A stretch of 64,000 nucleotides of DNA from Pseudomonadota bacterium. Its GTDB lineage: Bacteria > Pseudomonadota > Alphaproteobacteria > Sphingomonadales > Sphingomonadaceae. Every line of letters starts with the position of its first letter. Position 1 is the stretch's first letter. The DNA is taken from assembly GCA_039818985.1 (NCBI GenBank), contig JBCBSU010000002.1:310001-374000 (forward strand), in the 5' to 3' direction. The notes beneath the pieces are model-generated. The model was not told where the DNA came from. It made no database searches and saw only the letters and a program-made list of their open reading frames with translations. Positions 1 through 8,168 of this stretch are shown here, in pieces. Both the position numbers and the translations under genes were made by a program.

Positions 1-103
1 TTTCCTCGGCTCATACACATTCTCTCTCTCACAATTTTGAACCTTGCAGCCGGGTCGCTTTGCGATTTTCGGGACGGTCCGGCTGTGCCTTGGAGAGCCG
101 ACA

Positions 104-1702
104 ATGGAAAACGAAACCTTCCGCTATGGCAGCGCGCGCTTTGTCTTTGATGACGAGCTGGGTAGCGCCGGATTTTTCAAACATACAGCCAATAGCCTGA
201 TGGTCGGCTTTGCGGGCAACCGCCCCATTTACTGGAACGGCGCGGGTGGCGCGCTGCTTATTGCAGGCGCGCGCTCGGGCAAGCTGCGCGATGTGCTGGG
301 CTATAATATCTGCGCTGGCACTTATGCTCATTCCATGCTGGTGCTCGACATGAAGGGCGAACTGGCCGCGATCAGCCAAGACCAAACAAAAGCCGGCAAG
401 CATTGCCTTTACTGGAATCCCGCAGGGCTGCACGGCCTGCCGCAACATCGTATCAATCCGGTCGATTATATCCGCAAGGACAGTCCGACACTGGTGTCGG
501 ATGTCAAAGTCTTCTGCCAGAACTTCTTTCCAAAGTCCGGCGGCGATAATTCGGAGTATTTTGACAGCCGCGCACAGGCCTTTGGTGAAGCGGTGATCCT
601 CACAATCACATATCTGGACGAGGTTCTGACGCTGCCGCGTCTTTATGAGGTGCTCAACCTCATTCCGGGCAATAGCGAAGAATGGATGAACTTCGCCTAT
701 GATATGCACCAGTGCGGCTTTCCAATTGCCAAGGCAGTTGAGGAAGAAATAGCCGCCTCGCGGGATAGCTCATCCAACGGCTTCCAGGGCATTCTCGGCA
801 CGATCATGAAGGGCATCGCGTCCCTGTCTGATCCGGCGCTTATGGTTTCGGTCTCACCGCCATTCACGGCGTCCATGGCCGACATGTGTGGCTCTAAACC
901 GACCCATGTTAATCTGATGCCGCCCGCTGAGTTTATCGAAAGCTGGTCGCCCGTCATTAAAGCGCTGTTCGTGGCGGGCATGATCTACAAGAGCCGTGCG
1001 CCACAGGCCAAGCCGCAGACTTGGATCATTGATGAATGCGCTCAGCTTGGCGCGTTCCCATTGGTCACACGCATGTTCACCTATGGCGCAGGCATCGGCA
1101 TTCGCCCTTGGGCCATCTACCAGAGCTTGGACCAATTAAAGGCCACTGGGCCGGAAGCGCAGAACATCATCCCGGCCAGTGCAGCCTGTCAAAGCTGGTT
1201 CGGCGTGCGCGATTACCCAACCGCCAAGCGCCTGTCGGATATGCTTGGCAGCGAGACGCTGGAATATAACGAGTCTCTCTCCCAGCGCCGCGCAAACCTC
1301 TCTTATCAACAAAGCATTGATGCGCTGCTGACGGGTGGTGATCCGATTGAGGCGAGCTTGCACCTAGCGCATTATGATCAGGCCTCTCGGCACCGCTCCA
1401 AACAGCAACGCTTGCTGCGTTCACCCGATGAAATTTTGAACATGCCGGAAGGCAAACAGTTCATCTTTGCCGATGGTCTGGATCACCCCGCCTATGCGGA
1501 TCGCAAGCCCTATTATGAGCAACGCTTTATGGCCGGGCGCTACCATCCCAACCCTTATTACCCGCCATTGGACCGGGTGAGAGTTAAGGCGCTGATCGGG
1601 CATAAATGGCTCCGAGTCAGAAAAAGCCCTGTGCCAAGCCGCTATGCTGGCTATCCGCAATATGCGGGCGGACAATGGTCCTTTGTGGATATGGGCCAAT
1701 GA
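104..1702 (+). CDS. VirD4/TraG-type conjugative coupling protein
   Basis: This is a 532-residue type IV coupling protein ATPase, which would bring relaxase-bound DNA to a secretion channel at the inner membrane. The Walker A segment GARSGK is at about residues 55-60 and the Walker B segment WIIDECAQLG at about 307-316, both typical of the VirD4/TraG family. The ATG at 104 is chosen because GGAG lies about 8 bases upstream and the product then begins directly with the conserved region; an in-frame ATG at 44 would add 20 unlikely residues. No strong transmembrane segment is seen at the N-terminus, as in soluble VirD4 variants. The stop overlaps the next start as ATGA. Confidence 0.85.
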   Translation: MENETFRYGSARFVFDDELGSAGFFKHTANSLMVGFAGNRPIYWNGAGGALLIAGARSGKLRDVLGYNICAGTYAHSMLVLDMKGELAAISQDQTKAGKHCLYWNPAGLHGLPQHRINPVDYIRKDSPTLVSDVKVFCQNFFPKSGGDNSEYFDSRAQAFGEAVILTITYLDEVLTLPRLYEVLNLIPGNSEEWMNFAYDMHQCGFPIAKAVEEEIAASRDSSSNGFQGILGTIMKGIASLSDPALMVSVSPPFTASMADMCGSKPTHVNLMPPAEFIESWSPVIKALFVAGMIYKSRAPQAKPQTWIIDECAQLGAFPLVTRMFTYGAGIGIRPWAIYQSLDQLKATGPEAQNIIPASAACQSWFGVRDYPTAKRLSDMLGSETLEYNESLSQRRANLSYQQSIDALLTGGDPIEASLHLAHYDQASRHRSKQQRLLRSPDEILNMPEGKQFIFADGLDHPAYADRKPYYEQRFMAGRYHPNPYYPPLDRVRVKALIGHKWLRVRKSPVPSRYAGYPQYAGGQWSFVDMGQ

Positions 1703-2064
1703 GCTTTACGACCACCCCAAAGGGTTTTGCTGAAAATGCCCCGAAAGCTGGCAAGGCATTTGACCGGGCCAATGACCCTGCCCGCAAGGCATTCATTGCC
1801 AAGCGGCAAGCTGAAAAGGCGCAAGCGCAAGAGCGAACACAATCGCAGCAACACGCGGCGGTTCCAACAAAGGCGGAGCTTGACCACCTGACAGCGCAGC
1901 GTGCGACGCCAAAACCCACGTTGGCGCTTACGCCTGATGGCTCGGTGCGGCGATCAGTCGATCAAGCGGCAATCACGCGCATTGAAGATCGCATCCGCTT
2001 TATCGAGCATCGGCTTGATGCGGTACGCAACGCGCCAAAACGCAGCTTCTCACACTCACGATAA
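1699..2064 (+). CDS. Small basic protein coupled to the VirD4-like gene
   Basis: This is a 121-residue, charged, Gln/Lys/Arg-rich protein with no family I recognise. The start overlaps the stop of the coupling protein gene in an ATGA, which implies translational coupling. The C-terminal half (ITRIEDRIRFIEHRLD) looks like an amphipathic or coiled-coil helix. The segment NDPARKAFIAKRQAEKAQ resembles NADRKAFVEKRQAKAAP in the next protein, so the two share a short motif. A role in DNA processing or transfer is inferred only from position. Confidence 0.6.
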   Translation: MSFTTTPKGFAENAPKAGKAFDRANDPARKAFIAKRQAEKAQAQERTQSQQHAAVPTKAELDHLTAQRATPKPTLALTPDGSVRRSVDQAAITRIEDRIRFIEHRLDAVRNAPKRSFSHSR

Positions 2065-2085
2065 CCCAAAGAAAGGACGCAGAAG

Positions 2086-2484
2086 ATGACAAAGCAACCT
2101 GAAGACACGATCCGCGATGGTGCGATCAAGGCGACCATCTGGCGCAATGAGGGTGAGAACGGCCCTTATCTGTCGGCTGATCTGGCACGGACCTATCAGG
2201 ACGCGGAAGGCAATCTCAAAGACAGCCGCAGTTTCGGCATTGCCGATCTGCTCAAGGTCGCGGAAGTGGCGCGTAATGCCTATGGCCGGGGCCGTGAGAT
2301 CGAGATGGACTTGCGCCAGGAACGCCAAGCCATTCGCGATCAAGAACGCGAGCGTCATACCGGGCAAAAGCAGGAAACGCTGCGGCCGCATGACCACGCG
2401 CCGGATAACGCGGATCGCAAAGCCTTTGTTGAAAAACGGCAGGCAAAGGCTGCGCCGCAGCAACGAAGGGAGCCGTCGCGTTAG
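2086..2484 (+). CDS. Conserved small protein of mobilizable elements, function unknown
   Basis: This 132-residue protein begins MTKQPEDTIRDG; the segment IKATIWRNEGENG followed by FGIADLLKVAEVA is a type I associate with small proteins of alphaproteobacterial conjugative elements, but I cannot name a domain. The N-terminal 60 residues look like a beta-rich fold, and the C-terminus is a charged tail with the RKAFVEKRQAKA motif also seen in the preceding protein. The ATG at 2086 has AAAGGA about 9 bases upstream. It follows its neighbour by 21 bases and probably belongs to the same operon as the coupling protein. Confidence 0.65.
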   Translation: MTKQPEDTIRDGAIKATIWRNEGENGPYLSADLARTYQDAEGNLKDSRSFGIADLLKVAEVARNAYGRGREIEMDLRQERQAIRDQERERHTGQKQETLRPHDHAPDNADRKAFVEKRQAKAAPQQRREPSR

Positions 2485-2516
2485 CGGCGTCCTGATCCAC
2501 ACGGACGTGTGCGCTT

Positions 2517-2530
2517 AGGAATATATTCCT
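2517..2530. promoter_or_regulatory. Perfect 14-bp palindrome upstream of recombinase module 1
   Basis: The sequence aggaatatattcct is a perfect dyad in the 160-bp gap before the gene at 2645. Its AT-rich centre and position make it a candidate operator or promoter element for the recombinase module. No binding protein is known. Confidence 0.3.
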
Positions 2531-2644
2531 TCACAGTTTTGGAATTTTGCGGGACACTTTTTGTTTTGCTGGCGCGCAGTGCGCAGCCGCAATCCAGTCA
2601 ATAACTAGCCGCGCAGATAGGCGGCAGAAAGGAGTGGTGAACCC

Positions 2645-3043
2645 ATGAACCACTTGACCAATATGCACGCCAATCATGGCAGCGACACGGCAAGCGACGG
2701 TCCGCCCATTGAAACGCTGGTCGCTGCGATCCTCGACAAGAAGTACACCATGAGCGCCAAAGACCTCGCGGTCTTTGAGTCGCTCATTGATGATCCTGCA
2801 GTCGACTCGGCTGAGCGCAAGGAACTGGCTGCGCTCATTTGGAATACCGTCGCGTGTTTCATTGATTACCAATGGGATGTCGCACGCTTTGCGCCGGGCA
2901 AAAAAGCCTGTGGATCAAATCTCGAAGGCCCCGGTCAGCGCCCATTTGAGGCGTCCGATGTGGTAAAATTAGAGCATAGAAAATGCACGCAAAGCTATAA
3001 TGAGGCCGCGTCCGATGGGACGGCCCGGAAAGGATCGCCATGA
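2645..3043 (+). CDS. Small partner protein of serine recombinase 1
   Basis: This 132-residue acidic protein is encoded immediately upstream of the recombinase, and its stop overlaps the recombinase start as ATGA. An AAAGGAG ribosome site lies about 10 bases before the ATG. Residues around ERKELAALIWNTVACFIDYQWDV align with QRELIATLHKIMLTFVDMGFDL in the protein at 14885, which precedes the second recombinase. The pair therefore looks like a conserved recombinase accessory family. It might be a recombination directionality factor or a regulator, but that is inference from pairing alone. Confidence 0.7.
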   Translation: MNHLTNMHANHGSDTASDGPPIETLVAAILDKKYTMSAKDLAVFESLIDDPAVDSAERKELAALIWNTVACFIDYQWDVARFAPGKKACGSNLEGPGQRPFEASDVVKLEHRKCTQSYNEAASDGTARKGSP

Positions 3044-4602
3044 CACAAAACAACAAACAACAGGCGGTGATTTACTGCCGCATTTCAGACAAAGGCCAGA
3101 CAGGGTTAGGCTCTCAAGAACATCGCTGCCGCCAATATGCTGAGGCCAAGGAATATGAGGTCGCCGCAGTCTTTCACGACAAGGTCACAGGCGAAGGTGA
3201 CTTTATGAAGCGCCAAGCCATGGTCGAGTTGCTGAACTTCCTTGATGACAACCCGCAGACCAACTTCGTCGTGATCTTCGATGATTTGCGGCGCTTTGCC
3301 AGAGACACGGTGTTCCATCTCATCTTACGCGATGAGATGAAAAAACGCGGCGCAATCCGCGAGTGCCTCAACTACACATTTGATGACTCCATTGAGGGAG
3401 AGTTCAGCGAAACGATCCATGCTGCAGCGGGGCAGTTGGAGCGCAAGGTCATTGCACGGCAAAATCGACAGAAGAAAATTGCTCGGATGGAGGCGGGCTA
3501 CTTTGCCTTTTCTCGTCCGCCGATTGGCTACAGATACACCAAAGCCCGAGGCAGCAATAGCAAGGTGCTGGTGCGTGATGAGCCTTATGCCTCGATCATT
3601 GCCGATGTGCTCGAAGGCTTTGCCTCCGGGCGCTATGCCAGCCAAGCGGAAGTCGCGCGGCATTTAGAAGCCCATCCGCGTTTTCCAAAACACAACGGCA
3701 AGGTCCCGGTCCAAAAGGTCACAAGACTGCTCACACAACCGCTCTATGCCGCTTATATAAGCTCGGAAGCCTATGGCGTCTCGATCCGCGATGCGCAGCA
3801 TGAAGGGCTCATCAGCAAGGCAACCTTCCAAAAGATACAGGACCGAATTGCAGGCCGTGCCAATGCGCCTGCCCGTAAGGACCTGAACCGGGACTTTCCC
3901 TTACGGGGTGCAGTCCGCTGCTCTGAGTGCGGCAATCATCTGACCGCGAGTTGGCCCCGTGGCAAATACAAAAGCTATGCCTATTATCTCTGTCAGAAAA
4001 AGGGCTGCTCACAATACGGCAAGTCAATCCCGCGCGCCAAGATCGAAGGAGAGTTTGAGACGGTTCTCAAGAGCCTCCAGCCGAGCAAGGGCTTTATCAA
4101 GGCTACCGTTGCCGCCTTTCGTATCTATTGGAGCACAAGGGTCTCTCAGGACAAAGAGAACGCCGCCGCAATCAAGACCGAGATTGCGCGCGCGGATGCG
4201 CAGATCGACAAGCTGGTGAACCGGATTGTTGAGGCTACCAATGATCGCGCTATCGGCGCGCTTGAAAACAAAATCGGTGAGCTGGAGCAACGCAAGCTCG
4301 TCTTGGCCGAGCAAGCGGCAAAGACGGACGCTCCACAGCCGGACTTCAATGAAAGTCTAGAACTCCCGCTGCGATTCCTCGCAAACCCTTATAATATATG
4401 GCTTTCCGGGGTGTTTGAACTCAAACGACTGGTGATCAAACTGGTGTTTTCCGAGCCGCTGCAATACGCTCGTGAGAGCGGGTATAGAACTCCCAAAACT
4501 GCCATTGCTTTCAGTGCTTTAGGCGGAAATTCAGGCTCATTTTTGCCCGATTTACAAAATGGTGCCCTTAGAGGCATCTACATTGAACACTCTTTTCGAT
4601 GA
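3040..4602 (+). CDS. Large serine recombinase (element 1 integrase)
   Basis: This is a 520-residue site-specific recombinase of the large serine (resolvase/invertase) class. The catalytic serine is S16 in YCRISDKGQ, followed by the FDDLRRFARD active-site region near residue 85. A recombinase domain follows, then a zinc ribbon with CSEC near 294-297 and a second Cys pair near 316-321, a charged coiled coil (about 365-430), and a conserved end FSALGG. The tail after FSALGG crosses the putative attachment site, so its last residues come from the neighbouring element. In a direct junction with the tRNA gene the frame would instead end a few codons further on, at NGAAGEN and a stop. Confidence 0.9.
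   Translation: MTQNNKQQAVIYCRISDKGQTGLGSQEHRCRQYAEAKEYEVAAVFHDKVTGEGDFMKRQAMVELLNFLDDNPQTNFVVIFDDLRRFARDTVFHLILRDEMKKRGAIRECLNYTFDDSIEGEFSETIHAAAGQLERKVIARQNRQKKIARMEAGYFAFSRPPIGYRYTKARGSNSKVLVRDEPYASIIADVLEGFASGRYASQAEVARHLEAHPRFPKHNGKVPVQKVTRLLTQPLYAAYISSEAYGVSIRDAQHEGLISKATFQKIQDRIAGRANAPARKDLNRDFPLRGAVRCSECGNHLTASWPRGKYKSYAYYLCQKKGCSQYGKSIPRAKIEGEFETVLKSLQPSKGFIKATVAAFRIYWSTRVSQDKENAAAIKTEIARADAQIDKLVNRIVEATNDRAIGALENKIGELEQRKLVLAEQAAKTDAPQPDFNESLELPLRFLANPYNIWLSGVFELKRLVIKLVFSEPLQYARESGYRTPKTAIAFSALGGNSGSFLPDLQNGALRGIYIEHSFR
4554..4565. repeat. Putative left attachment core of element 2 (attL)
   Basis: The sequence acaaaatggtgc is repeated exactly at 16807-16818, where tggtgc is the complement of the tRNA GCACCA end. 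Both copies follow a serine recombinase gene just after its conserved FxALGG end. A 12-base repeat could occur by chance in a window this size; the matching positions relative to two homologous genes are the real support. Confidence 0.55.
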
Positions 4603-4684
4603 GTTAGCAGACTGGAATGCGGTCTTGGAGGCCGAGCATATCGACTGGGATTCGCTCGATCCTTCCGACAGCATTGAGCCGTGA
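4583..4684 (+). CDS. Short acidic ORF at the left end of element 2
   Basis: The frame reads from TTG at 4583 (AGAGG 8 bases upstream) to a stop at 4684, giving about 33 residues with a very acidic sequence (LFDELADWNAVLEAEHIDWD). An in-frame ATG at 4559 overlaps the attachment core and would give 41 residues beginning MVPLEAS. In an excised circle this same frame would be the natural C-terminal tail of recombinase 2, which enters the core as KNKMV. It may therefore be a recombinase tail rather than a separate gene. It ends 11 bases before the mobC-like start. Confidence 0.4.
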   Translation: MNTLFDELADWNAVLEAEHIDWDSLDPSDSIEP

Positions 4685-4695
4685 GGGAGGGCGTC

Positions 4696-5052
4696 ATGAA
4701 AACACGCAACCTCACGATACGGCTGGGCGAAGAAGAACGGGAGCGGCTTGAGCGCAAGGCGGGTGAAAAACCGCTAGCGGTCTATATCCGACACAAGCTG
4801 GGGGTAGAGCATAGCGACAGGCCACGCCCTTCGCGCAACCCCAAAGCTGATAGCGTGATGCTCGCGCGGATATTGGCCGCGCTGGGGTCATCCGACATGG
4901 CCGCATCCATGCGCCAGATTGCGGCAGCGGCCAAGAACGGGGCGTTGCCTGAATCGTCCGATACTTTACTGCAAATTCAGGCCGCTTGTCTGACCATCCA
5001 GAAAATGCGCGCTGATCTGATTAAAGCGCTCGGCGTGAAGCCGGAAGATTAA
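4696..5052 (+). CDS. MobC-like relaxosome protein
   Basis: This 118-residue protein starts MKTRNLTIRLGEEERERLERKAG, which fits a ribbon-helix-helix DNA-binding strand and helix of the kind found in MobC-like accessory proteins. The C-terminal helices (LLQIQAACLTIQKMRADL) resemble the MobC domain. It would help the relaxase bind and melt oriT. The ATG at 4696 is preceded by a GGGAGGG ribosome site; a GTG at 4681 would swallow that site. It lies 3 bases before the relaxase gene, a standard mob operon layout. Confidence 0.75.
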   Translation: MKTRNLTIRLGEEERERLERKAGEKPLAVYIRHKLGVEHSDRPRPSRNPKADSVMLARILAALGSSDMAASMRQIAAAAKNGALPESSDTLLQIQAACLTIQKMRADLIKALGVKPED

Positions 5053-5055
5053 GCG

Positions 5056-6318
5056 ATGATCCTTGTCGGCAATAGCCGGGGCGGTGCGCGCAATCTGGCC
5101 GATCATCTTATGAAGAAAGAGAATGATCATGTAACGGTGCATGAGCTGCGCGGCTTTGCCTCGGATAATCTACATGGCTGTCTCAACGAAGCCTATGCGG
5201 TCTCTCGCGGCACCAAGTGCAAACAGTTTCTCTATTCACTCTCGCTCAATCCCCCGCCGCAGGAACAGGTCAGCACGCCGGACTTTGAATCGGCTATTGA
5301 CCGGGCAGAGGAGCGCTTAGGATTATCAGGCCAGCCCCGCGCCATTGTCTTTCATGAGAAAGATGGCAGGCGTCACGCTCATGCTGTGTGGTCACGGATC
5401 GATACCGACACCATGACGGCCAAACAAATGTCCTATGACCGAATGAAGATGCAGGAGGTCAGCCGGGAGCTTTACCGTGAACACGGGTGGAGAATGCCCG
5501 AAGGATTAGCCGACAGGACAAAAAGCGATCCCCGCAATTACACCCTTGCCGACTGGCAGCAGGCCAAGCGCCATGAGCGCGACCCACAACAGGTCATTGA
5601 TGCTATATCGGACTCATGGAGCATATCGGACAGTAGGACAGCCTTTGATCATGCGTTGAAAGAGCGCGGGCTTTATCTCGCCAGAGGAGACAAACGCCCC
5701 TTTGTCGCGGTTGATACGGACGGTGAAATCCACTCCATCACCCGCAAGGCCGGGATCAAAAGGAAAGAAGCCGAGCAAAGACTTGGCGATCCCCAAGACC
5801 TGCAAAGTGTTGAGCAGGCCAAAGATCAAATGGCGCAGGATATGAGCCAAATGCTGGGGCGGCTCTATAATGAACAAGCCGATCAGACCCGGCTTAGTAA
5901 GGAGCGATACGAAAAGGCCAAGGCCGCAGAGATCGAACGCCAGCGGCGCGAACGTGCGGTTTTTGATCAGCGCCAGCAGGAGCGACAATTACGCGAACAG
6001 GCAGAACGGCAGGAGCGGTTCAGACGCGGTCTGTTAGGCCTCTGGGATCGACTATCAGGTAAGCACAAGCAACTCACAGAGCAAAACCGCATTGAGACCG
6101 AAGCAGCACGAAAACGCGACCAAGGCGAACGCGACCGCCTGATAGAGCAGCAGCTTGAGCAACGGCGCGCTATTCAGCAACAAGCACAATCCCGCCAGCA
6201 GGAAATCGGACAGCAAACGGAGGAGCTACAAACCGACCGCGAACGCTTCATCGCTATGCGTAGGCAGCAATCAATTCAGAAGCAGCAAATGATACGCAAC
6301 TTTAATTTGGAACGCTAA
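5056..6318 (+). CDS. Relaxase / mobilization nuclease
   Basis: This 420-residue protein would nick oriT and lead the strand during conjugative mobilization. The N-terminal relaxase region holds FLYSLSLNPP near residue 57 (a candidate catalytic tyrosine) and the histidine motif FHEKDGRRHAHAVWSRID near residues 99-116, where HxH with the upstream His would bind metal. From about residue 270 onward the protein is a long Glu/Arg/Gln-rich coiled coil. It forms an operon with the mobC-like gene. No oriT could be assigned by eye. The family is of the MobA/VirD2 type; the exact MOB class is uncertain. Confidence 0.85.
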   Translation: MILVGNSRGGARNLADHLMKKENDHVTVHELRGFASDNLHGCLNEAYAVSRGTKCKQFLYSLSLNPPPQEQVSTPDFESAIDRAEERLGLSGQPRAIVFHEKDGRRHAHAVWSRIDTDTMTAKQMSYDRMKMQEVSRELYREHGWRMPEGLADRTKSDPRNYTLADWQQAKRHERDPQQVIDAISDSWSISDSRTAFDHALKERGLYLARGDKRPFVAVDTDGEIHSITRKAGIKRKEAEQRLGDPQDLQSVEQAKDQMAQDMSQMLGRLYNEQADQTRLSKERYEKAKAAEIERQRRERAVFDQRQQERQLREQAERQERFRRGLLGLWDRLSGKHKQLTEQNRIETEAARKRDQGERDRLIEQQLEQRRAIQQQAQSRQQEIGQQTEELQTDRERFIAMRRQQSIQKQQMIRNFNLER

Positions 6319-6321
6319 GTA

Positions 6322-6834
6322 TCAAGCTGCCACTTGGTCAATCGTGACGCCTTTCTTCACATGAGATTTTCGCGGTAAGAGCATTGATCGTACGTCGCCA
6401 CCGTTTTTCGCAATGCGAAGATTGTGTATCATTAGCTCGCCAGCCTCAGCAGGCACATGTTCTAGCCTTATCAGTTCAGTTATGTGAGCCATTTGCTCAT
6501 TTTCTGACTCTGCATCGACTTTATGCTTGTACATTCGCATCAAAAACCAACCCACTAATGCAATCACAGAGAGCAAAAAAGCAGCTACCATTGGTATCGC
6601 ATTGGTCCACATTCCTGTTTGCTTTGTTTTTTCACGCTCAGTGGTAATGGCTGTCCGTGACTCAATTTCAGCTTTGTCACGTTCAATTTCAGCCTTGTCA
6701 CGCTCAGCTTCGGACTGCCGAGCATTATTTGCAGAAATTTTTGCTTGGTGGCGCAGGTTTGTTTCATTGCTGCCGCCACAAGCCGAAAGCAACAAAGCAG
6801 ACAATATAATCCAAAAGAAACTGAAAGGCCTCAT
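6322..6834 (-). CDS. Lipoprotein with coiled coil and one membrane helix
   Basis: The product of 170 residues has a lipoprotein signal with lipobox LLSACGG. A charged coiled coil follows, containing the repeat AERDKAEIERDKAEIESR, then a hydrophobic helix (IPMVAAFLLSVIALVGWFLM), and a C-terminal domain of about 70 residues. The start at 6834 has GGAG 8 bases upstream. It is convergent with the relaxase gene, only 3 bases away. I recognise no family. Entry exclusion or envelope interaction would be possible roles for a lipoprotein on a mobilizable element, but nothing in the sequence proves this. Confidence 0.65.
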   Translation of the reverse strand: MRPFSFFWIILSALLLSACGGSNETNLRHQAKISANNARQSEAERDKAEIERDKAEIESRTAITTEREKTKQTGMWTNAIPMVAAFLLSVIALVGWFLMRMYKHKVDAESENEQMAHITELIRLEHVPAEAGELMIHNLRIAKNGGDVRSMLLPRKSHVKKGVTIDQVAA

Positions 6835-7034
6835 CTGTTTTCTCCAATTGACACCATTAGGCCGCACCTATTTTGGGTGAGCATATTGCAGGCAGGCAGT
6901 AGGCCAGTCCCGGCAATAATATCACTCGCACCCACGACCGGCATAACGATCCCACACATCGTTTGAGCGCGCTTCAATGCCGGTATCTCTAGTTGCTGTT
7001 TGGAACGACTACCCAGTCGGAATGAGTTCCGCAT
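6831..7034 (-). CDS. Possible small ORF coupled to the lipoprotein gene
   Basis: A frame of up to 67 codons ends in an ATGA overlap with the lipoprotein start. An internal ATG at 6959 would give 42 residues starting MCGIVMPVVG. I see no recognisable domain and no good ribosome site. The ATGA overlap is the only argument that it is translated. Confidence 0.25.
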   Translation of the reverse strand: MRNSFRLGSRSKQQLEIPALKRAQTMCGIVMPVVGASDIIAGTGLLPACNMLTQNRCGLMVSIGENR

Positions 7035-7118
7035 CGACTAGAAGGAAGCATCATCCTTGTACACGCAGTGTGCGTGATATGTATAAATATGTCAATTGTT
7101 AATTCTGACTTTATGACA

Positions 7119-8162
7119 TCAAGACACTTCAAGATGCGCCTTTTGGCTTGATTGCTTGTCATAGTTGACAGCATTAACAATACTCTGGGCGAGCTTTACG
7201 ACTTCCGGCGTCAATCCACGACGGCGCAGGTCTGATTGCGTAGGAACATCCAATCCATGCTCTTTGAGAGAGCCACCACGAGACAGATATGCTGCGAGAA
7301 CGGCCTCTGCTTTAGGGGATAGCCTCCTTAGTAGTTTTCGAGTTAATAACCCCCGCTTCACGAGCGGGCCCATCCCATCTTCAGCCTTCAAATAGTTGAT
7401 GATGCCCTCGCGAGGACGATATTGCTTCCAGTTGTCAGCTAGAATATCTTTCGCCTGCTCAATACTGAGTTCGGGGGGCGGTGTAGGCAGCACGATACCA
7501 TCGGTCCGCGTCAAAACCGCTCGTTGAGTGAACCGATGCAGGAGAAAGCGTTTAAGTCTCGCCTCGGTTATACCCAGCCTATTCGCTTCTTCAGCAATTA
7601 GAGCTTTTGCCTCCTCAGTAAATGAGAGGGTAAGCTTTACAGTCTCACCTTGACGCACGTGCTCAACACCGCGGCGCAGCTCGTGCTCAATCCCAATAGT
7701 GGCGAGACGCGAGACACTCTCGTCACACTCGGCTGCAATCAGCTCAAGAATTTCATTATCCGTGCTAGCGACGTTTAGTGATCCACGCCTCTTTTCGCCT
7801 TTTACGCCTTCATATTTGCCCGCTTCGGCAAATACTTTTTGTAACAACTCAAAATTGACTTCCAAATTTTCACACTCAATCCCGTCAGCTATATTTTGTT
7901 CTCCGGGTAGAGACGCATTTTTTACATCACTTTCTGTAAAATTGTCAATATTTTCAGATCCCTGCGATCGATTCACTGGCTTTATGCTTGATCGATGTGA
8001 GGCAACTCCAAGCCTAGAACTGTCTCTCCTTCCTGTGGATCGCCTTCTGGTCGGCCGCCTAAGGCTATAATCTCCTGCGCACGTATCTGAACGACGAACA
8101 TTAATCTTTCGCGATCTTCCGGCTAACGCATGCGCTTCTTCTATTTTTTGTGTGTGGGCCAT
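7119..8162 (-). CDS. Unknown partner protein of the UPRT-like gene
   Basis: This 347-residue protein is of a kind I do not recognise. Residues 1-65 are very basic and probably disordered. Residues about 173-211 (ETVKLTLSFTEEAKALIAEE and on) look like a strand followed by two helices, as in ribbon-helix-helix or similar DNA-binding folds. The C-terminal third is helical and charged, with LTRKLLRRLSPKAEAVLAAY. The start lies 6 bases after the stop of the UPRT-like gene, so the two form one transcription unit, with this gene second. A regulator or effector-partner role is inference from the pairing. Confidence 0.65.
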   Translation of the reverse strand: MAHTQKIEEAHALAGRSRKINVRRSDTCAGDYSLRRPTRRRSTGRRDSSRLGVASHRSSIKPVNRSQGSENIDNFTESDVKNASLPGEQNIADGIECENLEVNFELLQKVFAEAGKYEGVKGEKRRGSLNVASTDNEILELIAAECDESVSRLATIGIEHELRRGVEHVRQGETVKLTLSFTEEAKALIAEEANRLGITEARLKRFLLHRFTQRAVLTRTDGIVLPTPPPELSIEQAKDILADNWKQYRPREGIINYLKAEDGMGPLVKRGLLTRKLLRRLSPKAEAVLAAYLSRGGSLKEHGLDVPTQSDLRRRGLTPEVVKLAQSIVNAVNYDKQSSQKAHLEVS

Positions 8163-8168
8163 GTCCGA

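Larger units (their letters stand above)
1..4565. mobile_element. Right part of integrative element 1 (left end outside window)
   Basis: This stretch holds a VirD4-type coupling protein, two small coupled genes, and a small protein plus large serine recombinase at the right end. No type IV secretion channel genes are present here; they could lie to the left or be supplied by another element. The right boundary is placed at acaaaatggtgc (4554-4565), because the same 12 bases sit at the equivalent place, just past the conserved recombinase C-terminus, at the tRNA-Thr junction. The left boundary is not visible. The element type (mobilizable or conjugative) is inference. Confidence 0.6.

Noticed and set aside
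1-103. Left end of element 1 or an attachment core in the first 100 bases
   Set aside because: No copy of acaaaatggtgc or tRNA 3' end sequence is present there; the element continues beyond the window.
6831-6959. Resemblance of MCGIVMP in a small frame to a known effector N-terminus
   Set aside because: Similarity ends after seven residues and the rest does not follow that family.
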